From Bacteroidales bacterium UBA1680 (GTDB lineage Bacteria; Bacteroidota; Bacteroidia; Bacteroidales; UBA932): a stretch of DNA of 64,000 nucleotides. Position 1 is the first letter of the stretch, and each line of letters opens with the position of its first letter. Below, piece after piece: positions 53,199-61,378 of the stretch. Both the position numbers and the translations under genes were made by a program. Below the pieces are notes generated by a model. It worked only from the letters and a program-made list of their open reading frames with translations. It was not told where the DNA came from and did not search any database. The DNA is taken from positions 5,406 to 69,405 of the forward strand of contig DCKG01000029.1 in assembly GCA_002320605.1 (NCBI GenBank), in the 5' to 3' direction.

Positions 53199-56100
53199 TT
53201 AAAAACTGAAATTAAGTCCAAGACTATAAGATGCGGTGTTCGGATAGACGCTTCCTCTTCCGTCACCACGTTCAACATCCCAGAGCTTGAAAGGGGTGAA
53301 TGTCAAGACATTGACGCCTTGGAAAAAGACGCTTGCGCCAGTTAGGCCAATGCGTCGGACAAAAGTCTTTGGCAAGGTATAGGTCACCTGGCAGTTCTTG
53401 AGCCTAAGGTAATGGGAAGGAAGCACGAACCAAGAATTCGCCTTGTAATTCAGGTTGTAGGTAGAACTTGGAGCAAGTCTTGGGTAGAAGGCGTTAGGAT
53501 TTGGATTATCTTCGGTCCAGCGATCCCCGATGTTGCTTAAGATGTTTCCGTAGGCAGTACCACTCTCGAACGGGGCGACTCCCACGCCCGAAATTAGGGC
53601 ATCCACATGTGCCGCACCTTGGAACATGGCCGAAACGGCTATGTTCCGGAAGGCAATGTTGAGACCGAAACCGTAGATGATTTCAGGCACCGTGCCCCAG
53701 CCTATTGGAGCCATGTCATAGTCGTTGATTTGGCCGTCGCCGTTGAGGTCTTTGAACTTGATGTCCCCAGCCCGGGTGTTGTCCGCCTGGTAGGCAGAAG
53801 CCGCCACTTCCTCGTCGCTTTCGAACAGTTTCTCGGCAATGAGGCCAAACCGCTGCCCGACCCTGTGACCCCTGCGGTCCAGCCAAGGATACGTGTAAGT
53901 CACATCATTCTCGACAACCTTGTTGCGATTGAACGAGAAATTGCCCATTGCGCTGACGAACCAATCTTGGTTGATTTGGTTGTGGTAGTCGAGCGATATC
54001 TCAAATCCTTTATTGTCAACCTTGCCGATATTGCCCAGCGGAGACTTTCGAATGCCTAGATAGTCAGGGATCACCTGTCTTGAAAGGAAAATGCCGTCTC
54101 GCTTATCCTTGAACACATCGACCTGAACGTTGAGATTGTTGCCTAGGGTGATTATGTCGATGCCCAGATTGTATTTGCTGGCGGTTTCCCATGACACATC
54201 CACACCTTCGTCTCCGATTGCCAGACCGGAATAGGAGACTTTCTGGCTGTCTCCGAAGGTGTAGCCGGTCACAGAATCCACTGTGGACAGATAGGCGAAG
54301 CGACGTCCAGTGATGTTGGCATTTCCGACCTTGCCCCACGTCGCGCGCAACTTCATGAACTGCACGGCACTTTTCAGCGGCTCGAAGAAGCGTTCGTTTG
54401 ACACGACCCAGCCCAGGCCGAAAGAGGGGAAGAATCCGTAGCGCTTGTCTGGATTGAAATTCTCGGAGCCATTGTAGCCGAAATTGAATTCGGCGAAGTA
54501 GCGCTCGCCATAGGCATAGGTGTAACGGCCGGCAAGGCCCCTGAACCGGTATGGAAGGGCGGTTTCGAGAGTAGTCGCCAACGTGTTCATCTCGTCGCTT
54601 TGGTTGAAGAGCAGCATTCCGGTAACGTCATGCTTGCCGAATGTCCGCTTGTAGTTCGCAGCGGTTTCTAGGTAAACGTTCCGATTGCCCTGGTGGGAAT
54701 TGGCATAGGAAAGGGTCGTCGTTGTGGAGGAACGTGTCTGCTGTAGGATCAGCTTCCCTTCGTCGTCTCGCCCCAAGGCCATCCATGTGTTTGGCGTGCG
54801 GGTGAACCGGTTGGAGGAATAGCTGTAGGCATCGAACGAAAACATGCCCGTGATGGAAAGTCCCGGAACGAACGGAATCCACTGGGTCAGGCGCAGATTA
54901 GAGAATATCTGGCTCCTCCACTGGTTGGCATACCCCATTTCATTGAGGACTGCATAGGGGTTCTGGATGCCACCGGAGGGCCTGTCCCCAATCTCTCCGT
55001 TGGGATAGACCGGCGCTACATAATTTGGGGTGGCGTAGAAGGCCGAACCGAAGATTGTCGAATTGCCGGAAGCCGGATAGTTGGCATTGGCAAGATAGCC
55101 CTGGATGCCTAATTTGATCTCAGTTGTCACGAAAGGTTTCATGGTCATGTTGGAAGTAACGGAATATCTCCTGTAATAGGTATTCGCATTATAATCGTGA
55201 CTTGAAGAGTCATTATTGTAGAGACCTTGCTCATCGAAATAACCGAGACCGATGTAATAGACGGCCTTGTCAGAGCCACCCCGGATGTTGGCGTTGGCTG
55301 AGCGATTGTGTCCGAATTTCTTGAAAAGGAGGTCCATCCAGTCCACATTGGGATAAAGGTATGGGTCTTCTCCTGATTCGGTCTTGGCAATCGTCTCCTG
55401 CGTGTACATGGGAGTTTCTCCCCGTGTCGTAAAGGCTTCGTTGGTGAGTCTCATGTATTCAGGAGCGTCCACGAAATCTGGGAGTTGGATGAACTGCGTG
55501 ATTCCTTCTGTGTAGCGGATGTCGAATTTCGGTTTTCCTGCGCTCCCTGATTTCGTATTTATTATGATGACTCCGTTCGCGCCTCGCACACCATAAATTG
55601 CTGTCGCCGAGGCATCCTTCAGGATGCTGAAGCTCTCTATATCCTCTGGATCGACATTTGAAATGCTTCTGGGAACGCCATCTACGAGGGTAAGCGGAGC
55701 GCTCATGCTGGCTGTGAGCGTGGAAATTCCACGAATATAGATTGAGGCATCGTCATAACCTGGCTCTCCGGTTCTCTGCATTGACACGATTCCCGATATC
55801 CTACCAGCGAGTGACTGGGTCAGATTTGCGACGGGAACTTTGATTTCAGGCACCGAGATGCTTTGCGTCGCTCCAATGAGGCTGATTCGCTTCTGGGTAC
55901 CATAGCCGACCACGGCGGCCTGCTCTAGGATTTCAGTGTCTGGCTGCATGGCGATATTCACGGTAGAAGACTCTCCAGCCTTAATCCGGACACTGTTGTA
56001 ACCTAGATAAGTAAATTCGATTTCTTCCCCCCGGGGCACATCAACGATGTAGTTGCCATTGATGTCGCTGGCCGTTCCCTTGTTCATGCTGTTTCTGGGA

Positions 56101-56552
56101 ATGATATTGACCCCAATTAGAGGGGAACCGTCTGCGGCATCCTTCACTGAACCGGTTATCCTGACCGTGTTTTCGGATTCCCGTACCTGTGGGGAAGAGG
56201 AGTCGGATTTTTTCTCAGCCTCTCTTTGAAACAAGGCAACCATGTTGTCCTTGATTTTGTATGAGATACCTGACTTCGAGAACACTGCATCCATAATTTC
56301 TTCGGTGCTAGCATTTCTGAGGTTCAAGACCACCTTCCCAATTCTAGTGTTGCCAAGCAAATAGTCATAGGAAAAGACTATTCCTGTCTGGTTTGTGATG
56401 GCATCAGTTACTTTTTTGACGGTGGCCTCCCCAATGGAGATCTTCACGTCATGGCGTATCTGCCTAGCGATTGAAAAATTCCAGAATGTTGGTAGGGAGA
56501 ATAAGACCATGACTAGAAATAGTCTCATTAGCGATAAAGTTACCTTTTTCAT
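53199..56552 (-). CDS. SusC/RagA TonB-dependent transporter with STN domain
   Basis: After a signal peptide, an STN (secretin/TonB short N-terminal) domain spans about residues 40-110 (VTDAITNQTGIVFSYDYLLG). It is followed by a CarboxypepD_reg domain (DAADGSPLIGVNIIPRNSMN), a TonB plug (AAVVGYGTQKRISLIGATQS; IYGVRGANGVIIINTKSG) and a large barrel ending ASYSLGLNFSF. The STN domain interacts with FecR-type anti-sigma factors, matching the neighbouring gene. The 1117-residue length is typical. A 66-base gap separates it from the anti-sigma gene. Confidence 0.96.
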   Translation of the reverse strand: MKKVTLSLMRLFLVMVLFSLPTFWNFSIARQIRHDVKISIGEATVKKVTDAITNQTGIVFSYDYLLGNTRIGKVVLNLRNASTEEIMDAVFSKSGISYKIKDNMVALFQREAEKKSDSSSPQVRESENTVRITGSVKDAADGSPLIGVNIIPRNSMNKGTASDINGNYIVDVPRGEEIEFTYLGYNSVRIKAGESSTVNIAMQPDTEILEQAAVVGYGTQKRISLIGATQSISVPEIKVPVANLTQSLAGRISGIVSMQRTGEPGYDDASIYIRGISTLTASMSAPLTLVDGVPRSISNVDPEDIESFSILKDASATAIYGVRGANGVIIINTKSGSAGKPKFDIRYTEGITQFIQLPDFVDAPEYMRLTNEAFTTRGETPMYTQETIAKTESGEDPYLYPNVDWMDLLFKKFGHNRSANANIRGGSDKAVYYIGLGYFDEQGLYNNDSSSHDYNANTYYRRYSVTSNMTMKPFVTTEIKLGIQGYLANANYPASGNSTIFGSAFYATPNYVAPVYPNGEIGDRPSGGIQNPYAVLNEMGYANQWRSQIFSNLRLTQWIPFVPGLSITGMFSFDAYSYSSNRFTRTPNTWMALGRDDEGKLILQQTRSSTTTTLSYANSHQGNRNVYLETAANYKRTFGKHDVTGMLLFNQSDEMNTLATTLETALPYRFRGLAGRYTYAYGERYFAEFNFGYNGSENFNPDKRYGFFPSFGLGWVVSNERFFEPLKSAVQFMKLRATWGKVGNANITGRRFAYLSTVDSVTGYTFGDSQKVSYSGLAIGDEGVDVSWETASKYNLGIDIITLGNNLNVQVDVFKDKRDGIFLSRQVIPDYLGIRKSPLGNIGKVDNKGFEISLDYHNQINQDWFVSAMGNFSFNRNKVVENDVTYTYPWLDRRGHRVGQRFGLIAEKLFESDEEVAASAYQADNTRAGDIKFKDLNGDGQINDYDMAPIGWGTVPEIIYGFGLNIAFRNIAVSAMFQGAAHVDALISGVGVAPFESGTAYGNILSNIGDRWTEDNPNPNAFYPRLAPSSTYNLNYKANSWFVLPSHYLRLKNCQVTYTLPKTFVRRIGLTGASVFFQGVNVLTFTPFKLWDVERGDGRGSVYPNTASYSLGLNFSF

Positions 56553-56618
56553 TAAGGAGTTAATTTTAGTTTGACATATGTGATTATTGGATTGTCTGTT
56601 TTTGAATTTTTATTTTTG

Positions 56619-57581
56619 CTAGTCTGAAGAGAAAGTAAATTCGTGTCCAGAGACTAGCTCGAGCATTTCAACTACGTCTCCTAATGCAGCGGATTTCTGA
56701 AATTTGAATGTGATCAGCTGGTTTTCAGATATCTCATCATTTGTTTCTAGCTGCGTGTGATATGTCTTTTGAATGATGTCAATGACTTCGAGTATCGGAG
56801 CTTCCGAAATCATCACGACATGGTACCGATCCAGCAATATGTTCCATGCGGGGATTTGCTTGACCTCAAGATAATCCTTATGCGGATTGAAAATTGCCTG
56901 CTGCCCTGGCTTGAGTTCAACTATGTTCTTGCCCCTTGTATTGCGCAGCGACACCGAACCGGACGCCAAGATGGTTTCTATTTCTTGTTCATGGCCGGTA
57001 GCCTTTACATTGAATACAGTTCCATGAACGATGACCATTGCTTTTTCAGTCTTGACTATAAAAGGCTTTCCTGAGTTTTTCGTGATATCAAAAAAAGCCT
57101 CCCCGTTGAGCCAGACTTCTCGCTTTTTAATGTCATATTTATTGTTGTAGGACAATGTCGTCCCCTCCCGCAGGCACACTATGCTGCCATCCGGAAGATC
57201 AAGTCGCATCACGACAGAATCCGGATTGCAAAACGAGGCGATATTTCCGTTTAAAATATGTTTTCGATTCAACGAAAAAACTGCGATGATGACGAGCAGA
57301 CATGCTGCCACGGAGAAAGTCCAGAAGATTTTTACAAACTTGCGCTGATGTTTCTGGCTTTCTTTCTTGGAGATGGCGCGGTTCAGGGAATCACGTGCCT
57401 TAACAAACGACTTCTCACCCGATAGTCCGGTGTCATCGATGCTGAGCCAATGATGCACGGCTTTCATGTCAGCTAGATGCCGACGGTCTTCAGCCGAAGC
57501 GGAAATGTTATTAAGTATCTCTTTTTCTTCTTCAGGCGTGGTTCTACCTTCTAGGTAGTCGATGATAAGGTTATCGTCCAT
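56619..57581 (-). CDS. FecR-family anti-sigma factor
   Basis: A short cytoplasmic N-terminal helix bundle (IIDYLEGRTTPEEEKEILNN) leads to one membrane helix (FWTFSVAACLLVIIAVFSL) and a periplasmic FecR domain (VMRLDLPDGSIVCLREGTTL; VWLNGEAFFDITK; IVHGTVFNVKATG). It holds the ECF sigma factor in check and is released on a signal from the SusC STN domain. The sigma gene lies 81 bases upstream on the same strand. Confidence 0.94.
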   Translation of the reverse strand: MDDNLIIDYLEGRTTPEEEKEILNNISASAEDRRHLADMKAVHHWLSIDDTGLSGEKSFVKARDSLNRAISKKESQKHQRKFVKIFWTFSVAACLLVIIAVFSLNRKHILNGNIASFCNPDSVVMRLDLPDGSIVCLREGTTLSYNNKYDIKKREVWLNGEAFFDITKNSGKPFIVKTEKAMVIVHGTVFNVKATGHEQEIETILASGSVSLRNTRGKNIVELKPGQQAIFNPHKDYLEVKQIPAWNILLDRYHVVMISEAPILEVIDIIQKTYHTQLETNDEISENQLITFKFQKSAALGDVVEMLELVSGHEFTFSSD

Positions 57582-57662
57582 AAAGTCTAGTCGCTTATGC
57601 TTTATATACGCACGACCATGGAAAAATGCCTATCCTGAATATGAAAAAGTCTGAGTTGTGTG

Positions 57663-58262
57663 TCAGGAACGTGTGAGGAAATAGAGCATTAAGATGTAAA
57701 CGAGTGCCTTGTACGGACAAAGGCTGCTTCGGAGGATCTTCAATGCCTTGTGAATCTGATTGTTTACGGTTGAGACGGAAATCCCTAGGCTTTCGCTGAT
57801 CTCTTTCCCCGAGAGGCCGTCGATGTAACTCATCTTGAACACTTCCTGACATTTCGGTGGAAGCAGAGACATAGCTGTTTCGAGATCTCGTGAAAGTTCT
57901 TTTGTGTAGAGTGCCTTGATCACGTCATTCCGGTCGATGTCATATTCACTTGCCAGCGTTTCGTCTATCCGCCTGGCAAACCATGAACGATAGTGGATGC
58001 TGTTATCCTCCTTTCGGATAAAACTGATTGATGCGTGGTATACCGCTTTAAGGAGATATTGCCTCATCGAATTTCCATCTTTGAGCGAGGCTCGATTCTC
58101 CCATACTTTCATGAATACGGATTGAACGACGTCTTGTGCATTATCGTTTCCAACAATCAAACTGGCATAGTCTACAAGTGGTTTCCAATGAATCCCGAAT
58201 AGCTCATTGAAGGCACCCTTGTCTCCTCTGCGAATTTTCGTTATCAAATCCGGCAATTCCAC
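57663..58262 (-). CDS. ECF sigma factor (RNA polymerase sigma-70 family)
   Basis: Region 2 is seen in AQDVVQSVFMKVWENRASLK and region 4 in LPPKCQEVFKMSYIDGLSGK, EISESLGISVSTVNNQIHKA. At 199 residues it is a typical Bacteroidota ECF protein that, with the FecR-type partner, would activate the SusC/SusD genes. A -7-like box CAAATTTA (plus strand, 58290-58297) lies 28 bases upstream. ECF/anti-sigma control is most common for host-glycan loci (from known Bacteroides studies), so a mucin- or N-glycan-like substrate is a fair guess. Confidence 0.94.
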   Translation of the reverse strand: MELPDLITKIRRGDKGAFNELFGIHWKPLVDYASLIVGNDNAQDVVQSVFMKVWENRASLKDGNSMRQYLLKAVYHASISFIRKEDNSIHYRSWFARRIDETLASEYDIDRNDVIKALYTKELSRDLETAMSLLPPKCQEVFKMSYIDGLSGKEISESLGISVSTVNNQIHKALKILRSSLCPYKALVYILMLYFLTRS

Positions 58263-58360
58263 AATGAAAGGTCGTAATCGTTCCTAGAGCAAATTTAAAC
58301 TTTTTTTTTATTTTCCAGCATCGGATCAGTTTAGAGCTAACCATCTGTGGGTTTGGATAG

Positions 58361-58417
58361 CATGTTATCACAGGACCTGACACTGGCGGCCTTCTTGGCG
58401 ACATCCTCAGCATCTGA
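58361..58417 (+). pseudogene. thrA 3'-end relic
   Basis: A frame opening after TAG at 58358-58360 reads HVITGPDTGGLLGDILSI and stops, like the ThrA C-terminus AGGLLGDILSI. Bases 58385-58417 match 49319-49351 with one difference, which is synonymous (CTC to CTT, Leu). A recombination or deletion relic of a second thrA-like gene is the simplest reading. Confidence 0.6.
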
Positions 58418-58452
58418 AGCCTCCGCTACATCATCCTGAAGGTTCCTGCTGC

Positions 58453-58478
58453 GTCATCCTGAACTTGATTCAGGATCT
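58453..58478 (+). repeat. Interspersed palindromic repeat (copy 4)
   Basis: Identical over 26 bases to the copy at 45822 and followed by a T7 run (58478-58484). Only 35 bases separate it from the thrA relic, whose full-length source lies next to the third copy's gene. Confidence 0.85.
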
Positions 58479-58579
58479 TTTTTTGCTGGCCTGGCAATGG
58501 GTGGCGTGGGCTTCTTGCATGTTTCTTGCAGAGATTCCAAAAGTTGTTTTAGATTTGCAATATATATTAGAGAAATATT

Positions 58580-59224
58580 ATGGCAAGGATGAAGAATATA
58601 TTGACGGCCACTCTGCTGTGCGTCATCTTGGCTTTGAATGGCGCTGGCGCATATGGGAAAGACAAGGTTGCCGTGCGTCGGGGCATGACCAAACAGGAAG
58701 TAACTGCAATATTGGGACAGCCAGAAGATGTAAGTTTCGATTATTACGGTGAGCAGTGGGAATATTATAAAAACGGAGGTATTACCAAATATGACAAACG
58801 CATATTCGTTGGCTTTGATTCGGAAGGACGGGTGGTGACGTTCAGGTCGGTTTCTCTGAGACCTGATGACAGGGACGATGATTATCATAAGCGTGGAACG
58901 GATGTAGGACCAATGAGGCGTTATTTCGTCGATGAATTTTGCATGGATGAGCGGAGCTTTTCTGTCTTGTACGATAAAGTCAAAGACGCGAGCTTCAGCG
59001 ACAACAAGTTTGACTTGGTAGAGGTAGCCAGCCTTGGATGTTACTTCAGTTGCGGCCAGTGCGCAAGAATCCTCAACCTGTTTCCTTTTACAAGTGACAA
59101 ATTAAAGGCTTTGCAGTTCATGGCTCCTCGCATTTCCGACTATCAGAATGCGAACGTGATATACAGCGTGTTCGATTTTGATAGCGATAAGGCCAGGGCC
59201 GCGGAAATCCTCGGAGGGCGGTGA
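58580..59224 (+). CDS. BamE-like/DUF4476 secreted protein
   Basis: A signal peptide (LTATLLCVILALNGAGA) precedes a SmpA/OmlA (BamE-like) unit (VRRGMTKQEVTAILGQPEDV). A DUF4476-like C-terminal half (FSVLYDKVKDASFSDNKFDL; CARILNLFPFTSDKLKALQF) follows. DUF4476 modules are common in Bacteroidota envelope proteins with no settled role. The gene stands alone. ATG 58580 is chosen; 58589 is also in frame. Confidence 0.7.
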   Translation: MARMKNILTATLLCVILALNGAGAYGKDKVAVRRGMTKQEVTAILGQPEDVSFDYYGEQWEYYKNGGITKYDKRIFVGFDSEGRVVTFRSVSLRPDDRDDDYHKRGTDVGPMRRYFVDEFCMDERSFSVLYDKVKDASFSDNKFDLVEVASLGCYFSCGQCARILNLFPFTSDKLKALQFMAPRISDYQNANVIYSVFDFDSDKARAAEILGGR

Positions 59225-59470
59225 GCAGCGTCATGGATTGCTATAAGAGAGGTATCAAAAATATTCCCGCTATGCTGCCTTACCGATAGGGTAGGCAAGA
59301 GGTGCTTCTCATATACCTGATAATCAATATATTTGTTCATGTCAATTGCCCACCCTGCCTGATTTTTATATGGGTGAGCAACACCTCTATTGATAATCAA
59401 TTACTTACGAAGACGTTTTGCTCACCCTCTGGAGCCTGCTGGACCACGCTAGTGACTATTGATAGATGCT

Positions 59471-60736
59471 TTAAATTTTCTGCAGTCCCTGTTCTATGTC
59501 CTTGATGATGTCGGAGACATCCTCTATTCCCACAGAAAGCCTGATGAGGTCTGGGGCTATGCCAGCTTCACGGAGCTGCTCGTCTGAAAGCTGCCTGTGG
59601 GTATGGCTGGCAGGATGGAGAACGCAAGAACGTGCGTCGGCGACATGGGTAGCGATGTTGATCATGCGTAGCGAGTCCATGAATTTGATTGCTGTGTCGC
59701 GGTTGCCCTTGAGTCCGAAGGCGATGACGCCGCAGCTGCCATTAGGCAGGTACTTTTCGGCAAGAGCATGGTCAGGGTCATCAGGAAGGCCGGGATAGCG
59801 GATCCAAGCCACATGAGGGTCGGCACTCAGGAATTTGGCGACCGCCATGGCATTGGCGCAATGCTGTTTCATCCGTACTGCTAGCGTCTGCAGCCCAAGG
59901 TTCAGTATGAAAGAATTCATGGGAGCAGGAATAGATCCGAGATCTCTCATGATCTGAGCGACCATCTTCGTGAGATAGGCTTTCTTTCCGAAGGACTTCG
60001 TGTAGGTGAGTCCATGGTATGACATGTCAGGCGTGGTAAGTCCAGGGAACATTGACGCATGAGCTTCCCAGTTGAAGTTGCCGCTGTCTACGACGGCTCC
60101 GCCGACTTGGCATGCCAGCCCGTCCATGTATTTCGTGGTAGAATGGGTTACTATGTCAGCTCCCCATTCGAAAGGCCGGCAGTTGACCGGAGTGGCGAAT
60201 GTGTTGTCTATGATGAGAGGAACACCGTTCTTGTGGGCGACTCTTACGAATTTCTCGATGTCCAGGACGCTGACCCCAGGATTAGAAATCATCTCGCCGA
60301 ACATGGCCTTCGTGTTAGGACGGAAAGCAGCTTGAAGCTCCTCTTCCGAGGCTTTCGGATCCACGAACGTGCAGTCGATGCCAAATTTTTTCAGGGTCAC
60401 CCCGAACAGGTTGAACGTGCCTCCGTAAATCTCGTTCGATGACACGATGTGGTCTCCGGCTCCGAGTATGTTAATCACGGCGAAGAGATTCGCCGCCTGG
60501 CCCGAAGATGTCAGCACGGCTCCGACACCGCCTTCAAGCTCAGCTATCTTTTCAGCTACGGCATCGTTGGTAGGGTTCTGGAGACGAGTATAGAAATATC
60601 CTTCCTTCTTGAGGTCGAAGAGCATCGCCATCTCTTCGCTATTATCGTACTTGAATGTTGTGCTTTGGATGATCGGGAGCTCGACAGGCTCACCATTTTT
60701 CGGCTCGTACCCTGCCCGTACGCAGAGTGAAGCCAT
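59471..60736 (-). CDS. metY: O-acetylhomoserine sulfhydrylase, second paralogue
   Basis: It has the same PLP fold and steps as the enzyme at 9143. The blocks are MASLCVRAGYEPKNGEPVEL, PIIQSTTFKYDN, the lysine in HSTTKYMDGLACQVGG and TTHADARS-like HVADARSCVLHPASHTHRQL. It is the class often annotated OAH/OAS sulfhydrylase; use as a cysteine synthase is also possible. I start at 60736 since the -7 box (60776-60783, minus strand) puts transcription near 60769, after the ATG at 60778; ATG 60754 is possible. It is unlinked to metF, unlike the first copy. Confidence 0.93.
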   Translation of the reverse strand: MASLCVRAGYEPKNGEPVELPIIQSTTFKYDNSEEMAMLFDLKKEGYFYTRLQNPTNDAVAEKIAELEGGVGAVLTSSGQAANLFAVINILGAGDHIVSSNEIYGGTFNLFGVTLKKFGIDCTFVDPKASEEELQAAFRPNTKAMFGEMISNPGVSVLDIEKFVRVAHKNGVPLIIDNTFATPVNCRPFEWGADIVTHSTTKYMDGLACQVGGAVVDSGNFNWEAHASMFPGLTTPDMSYHGLTYTKSFGKKAYLTKMVAQIMRDLGSIPAPMNSFILNLGLQTLAVRMKQHCANAMAVAKFLSADPHVAWIRYPGLPDDPDHALAEKYLPNGSCGVIAFGLKGNRDTAIKFMDSLRMINIATHVADARSCVLHPASHTHRQLSDEQLREAGIAPDLIRLSVGIEDVSDIIKDIEQGLQKI

Positions 60737-61007
60737 TTTTAAATCTTTTAACATGTTCGTTGTATATATGTCTTGCAAATATACTCTTTTTATTTGTTCG
60801 TTTCATTTCTTTGACCTGCATTTATACTATCAAAATCTGCCGAGAAAGGCAAAACTATGAACTCCCACGAGACTTACTCCTTGAACGGCTGATTACAAGC
60901 CGTCACAAGATTGATAAAGGTTGTCACCGGAAAAAAGTGACCTTTTTTGCTCAGTGGCCTTTCCTGGAATCCGGCAGTTCCGGTGCTCAGGCGGTTCCGG
61001 TGCCTAT

Positions 61008-61088
61008 CGGTGTGCAAAAAGGCCGATTCGCACACCGGAGTGCTGTTCCGAGTTCATGCGGTGTGCAAAAAGGCCGATTCGCACACCG
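61008..61088 (+). repeat. Tandem 30-base perfect palindromes, period 51
   Basis: CGGTGTGC (61008-61015) and GCACACCG (61030-61037) form an 8-bp stem around a 14-base loop. The whole 30-base unit recurs unchanged at 61059-61088, with a 21-base unrelated spacer. Reading frames through it contain CKKADSHTG twice. Two identical copies suggest recent duplication of a repeat family. Confidence 0.85.
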
Positions 61089-61230
61089 GTATGGAAACTA
61101 TAGATGGAAGATTGGAGATAAGGCTGCATGGATACTTGAAATTTGCTTTGATTGCGACATCGGATGTCAGCACGCTGCTGAGCATGGATACACCCAGCTC
61201 TGTAAAAGCGTAGGGAAGGCTGCGGCTAAG

Positions 61231-61259
61231 GTTTGCGGTCGCATTTTGCGACCGCAAAC
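61231..61259 (+). repeat. Long perfect hairpin
   Basis: GTTTGCGGTCGC (61231-61242) and GCGACCGCAAAC (61248-61259) make a 12-bp perfect stem, extended by an A-T pair to 13, with a TTT loop. It lies about 120 bases past the DUF4143 ATPase stop, in the transcript of that gene, but lacks a T-tract, so a structural repeat or RNA-processing site is as likely as a terminator. Confidence 0.8.
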
Positions 61260-61378
61260 TGCCATTGCAAAGATAATTATACCTCCGATGTCATCAAAGA
61301 TTCCTTCAGTGTCTCTTTCTTAATACCTATAGATTGTAATCCAAAACTCTCTGACGGAATACGACAAAATCTGTCCCT

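Larger units (their letters stand above)
58263..58579. other. Gap with thrA relic and palindromic repeats
   Basis: This 317-base gap between the sigma gene and the next protein holds, in order, the sigma promoter, an 18-codon relic of the thrA 3' end (58361-58417), a half palindrome (about 58428-58440) and a full palindrome (58453-58478). No gene fits. Confidence 0.7.
60779..61378. other. Gap with palindromic cluster, no gene found
   Basis: Six hundred bases hold no supported gene. They contain the metY2 promoter (60776-60783), two tandem copies of a perfect palindrome (61008-61037, 61059-61088) and a long hairpin (61231-61259). Small frames across it contain the repeated words CKKADSHTG, which arise from the repeat and not from a gene. 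Confidence 0.6.

Noticed and set aside
60727..61323. Long plus-strand frame across the metY2 upstream gap
   Set aside because: It runs through tandem palindromes and antisense to the metY2 start, with no family likeness; the repeated CKKADSHTG text comes from the DNA repeat.
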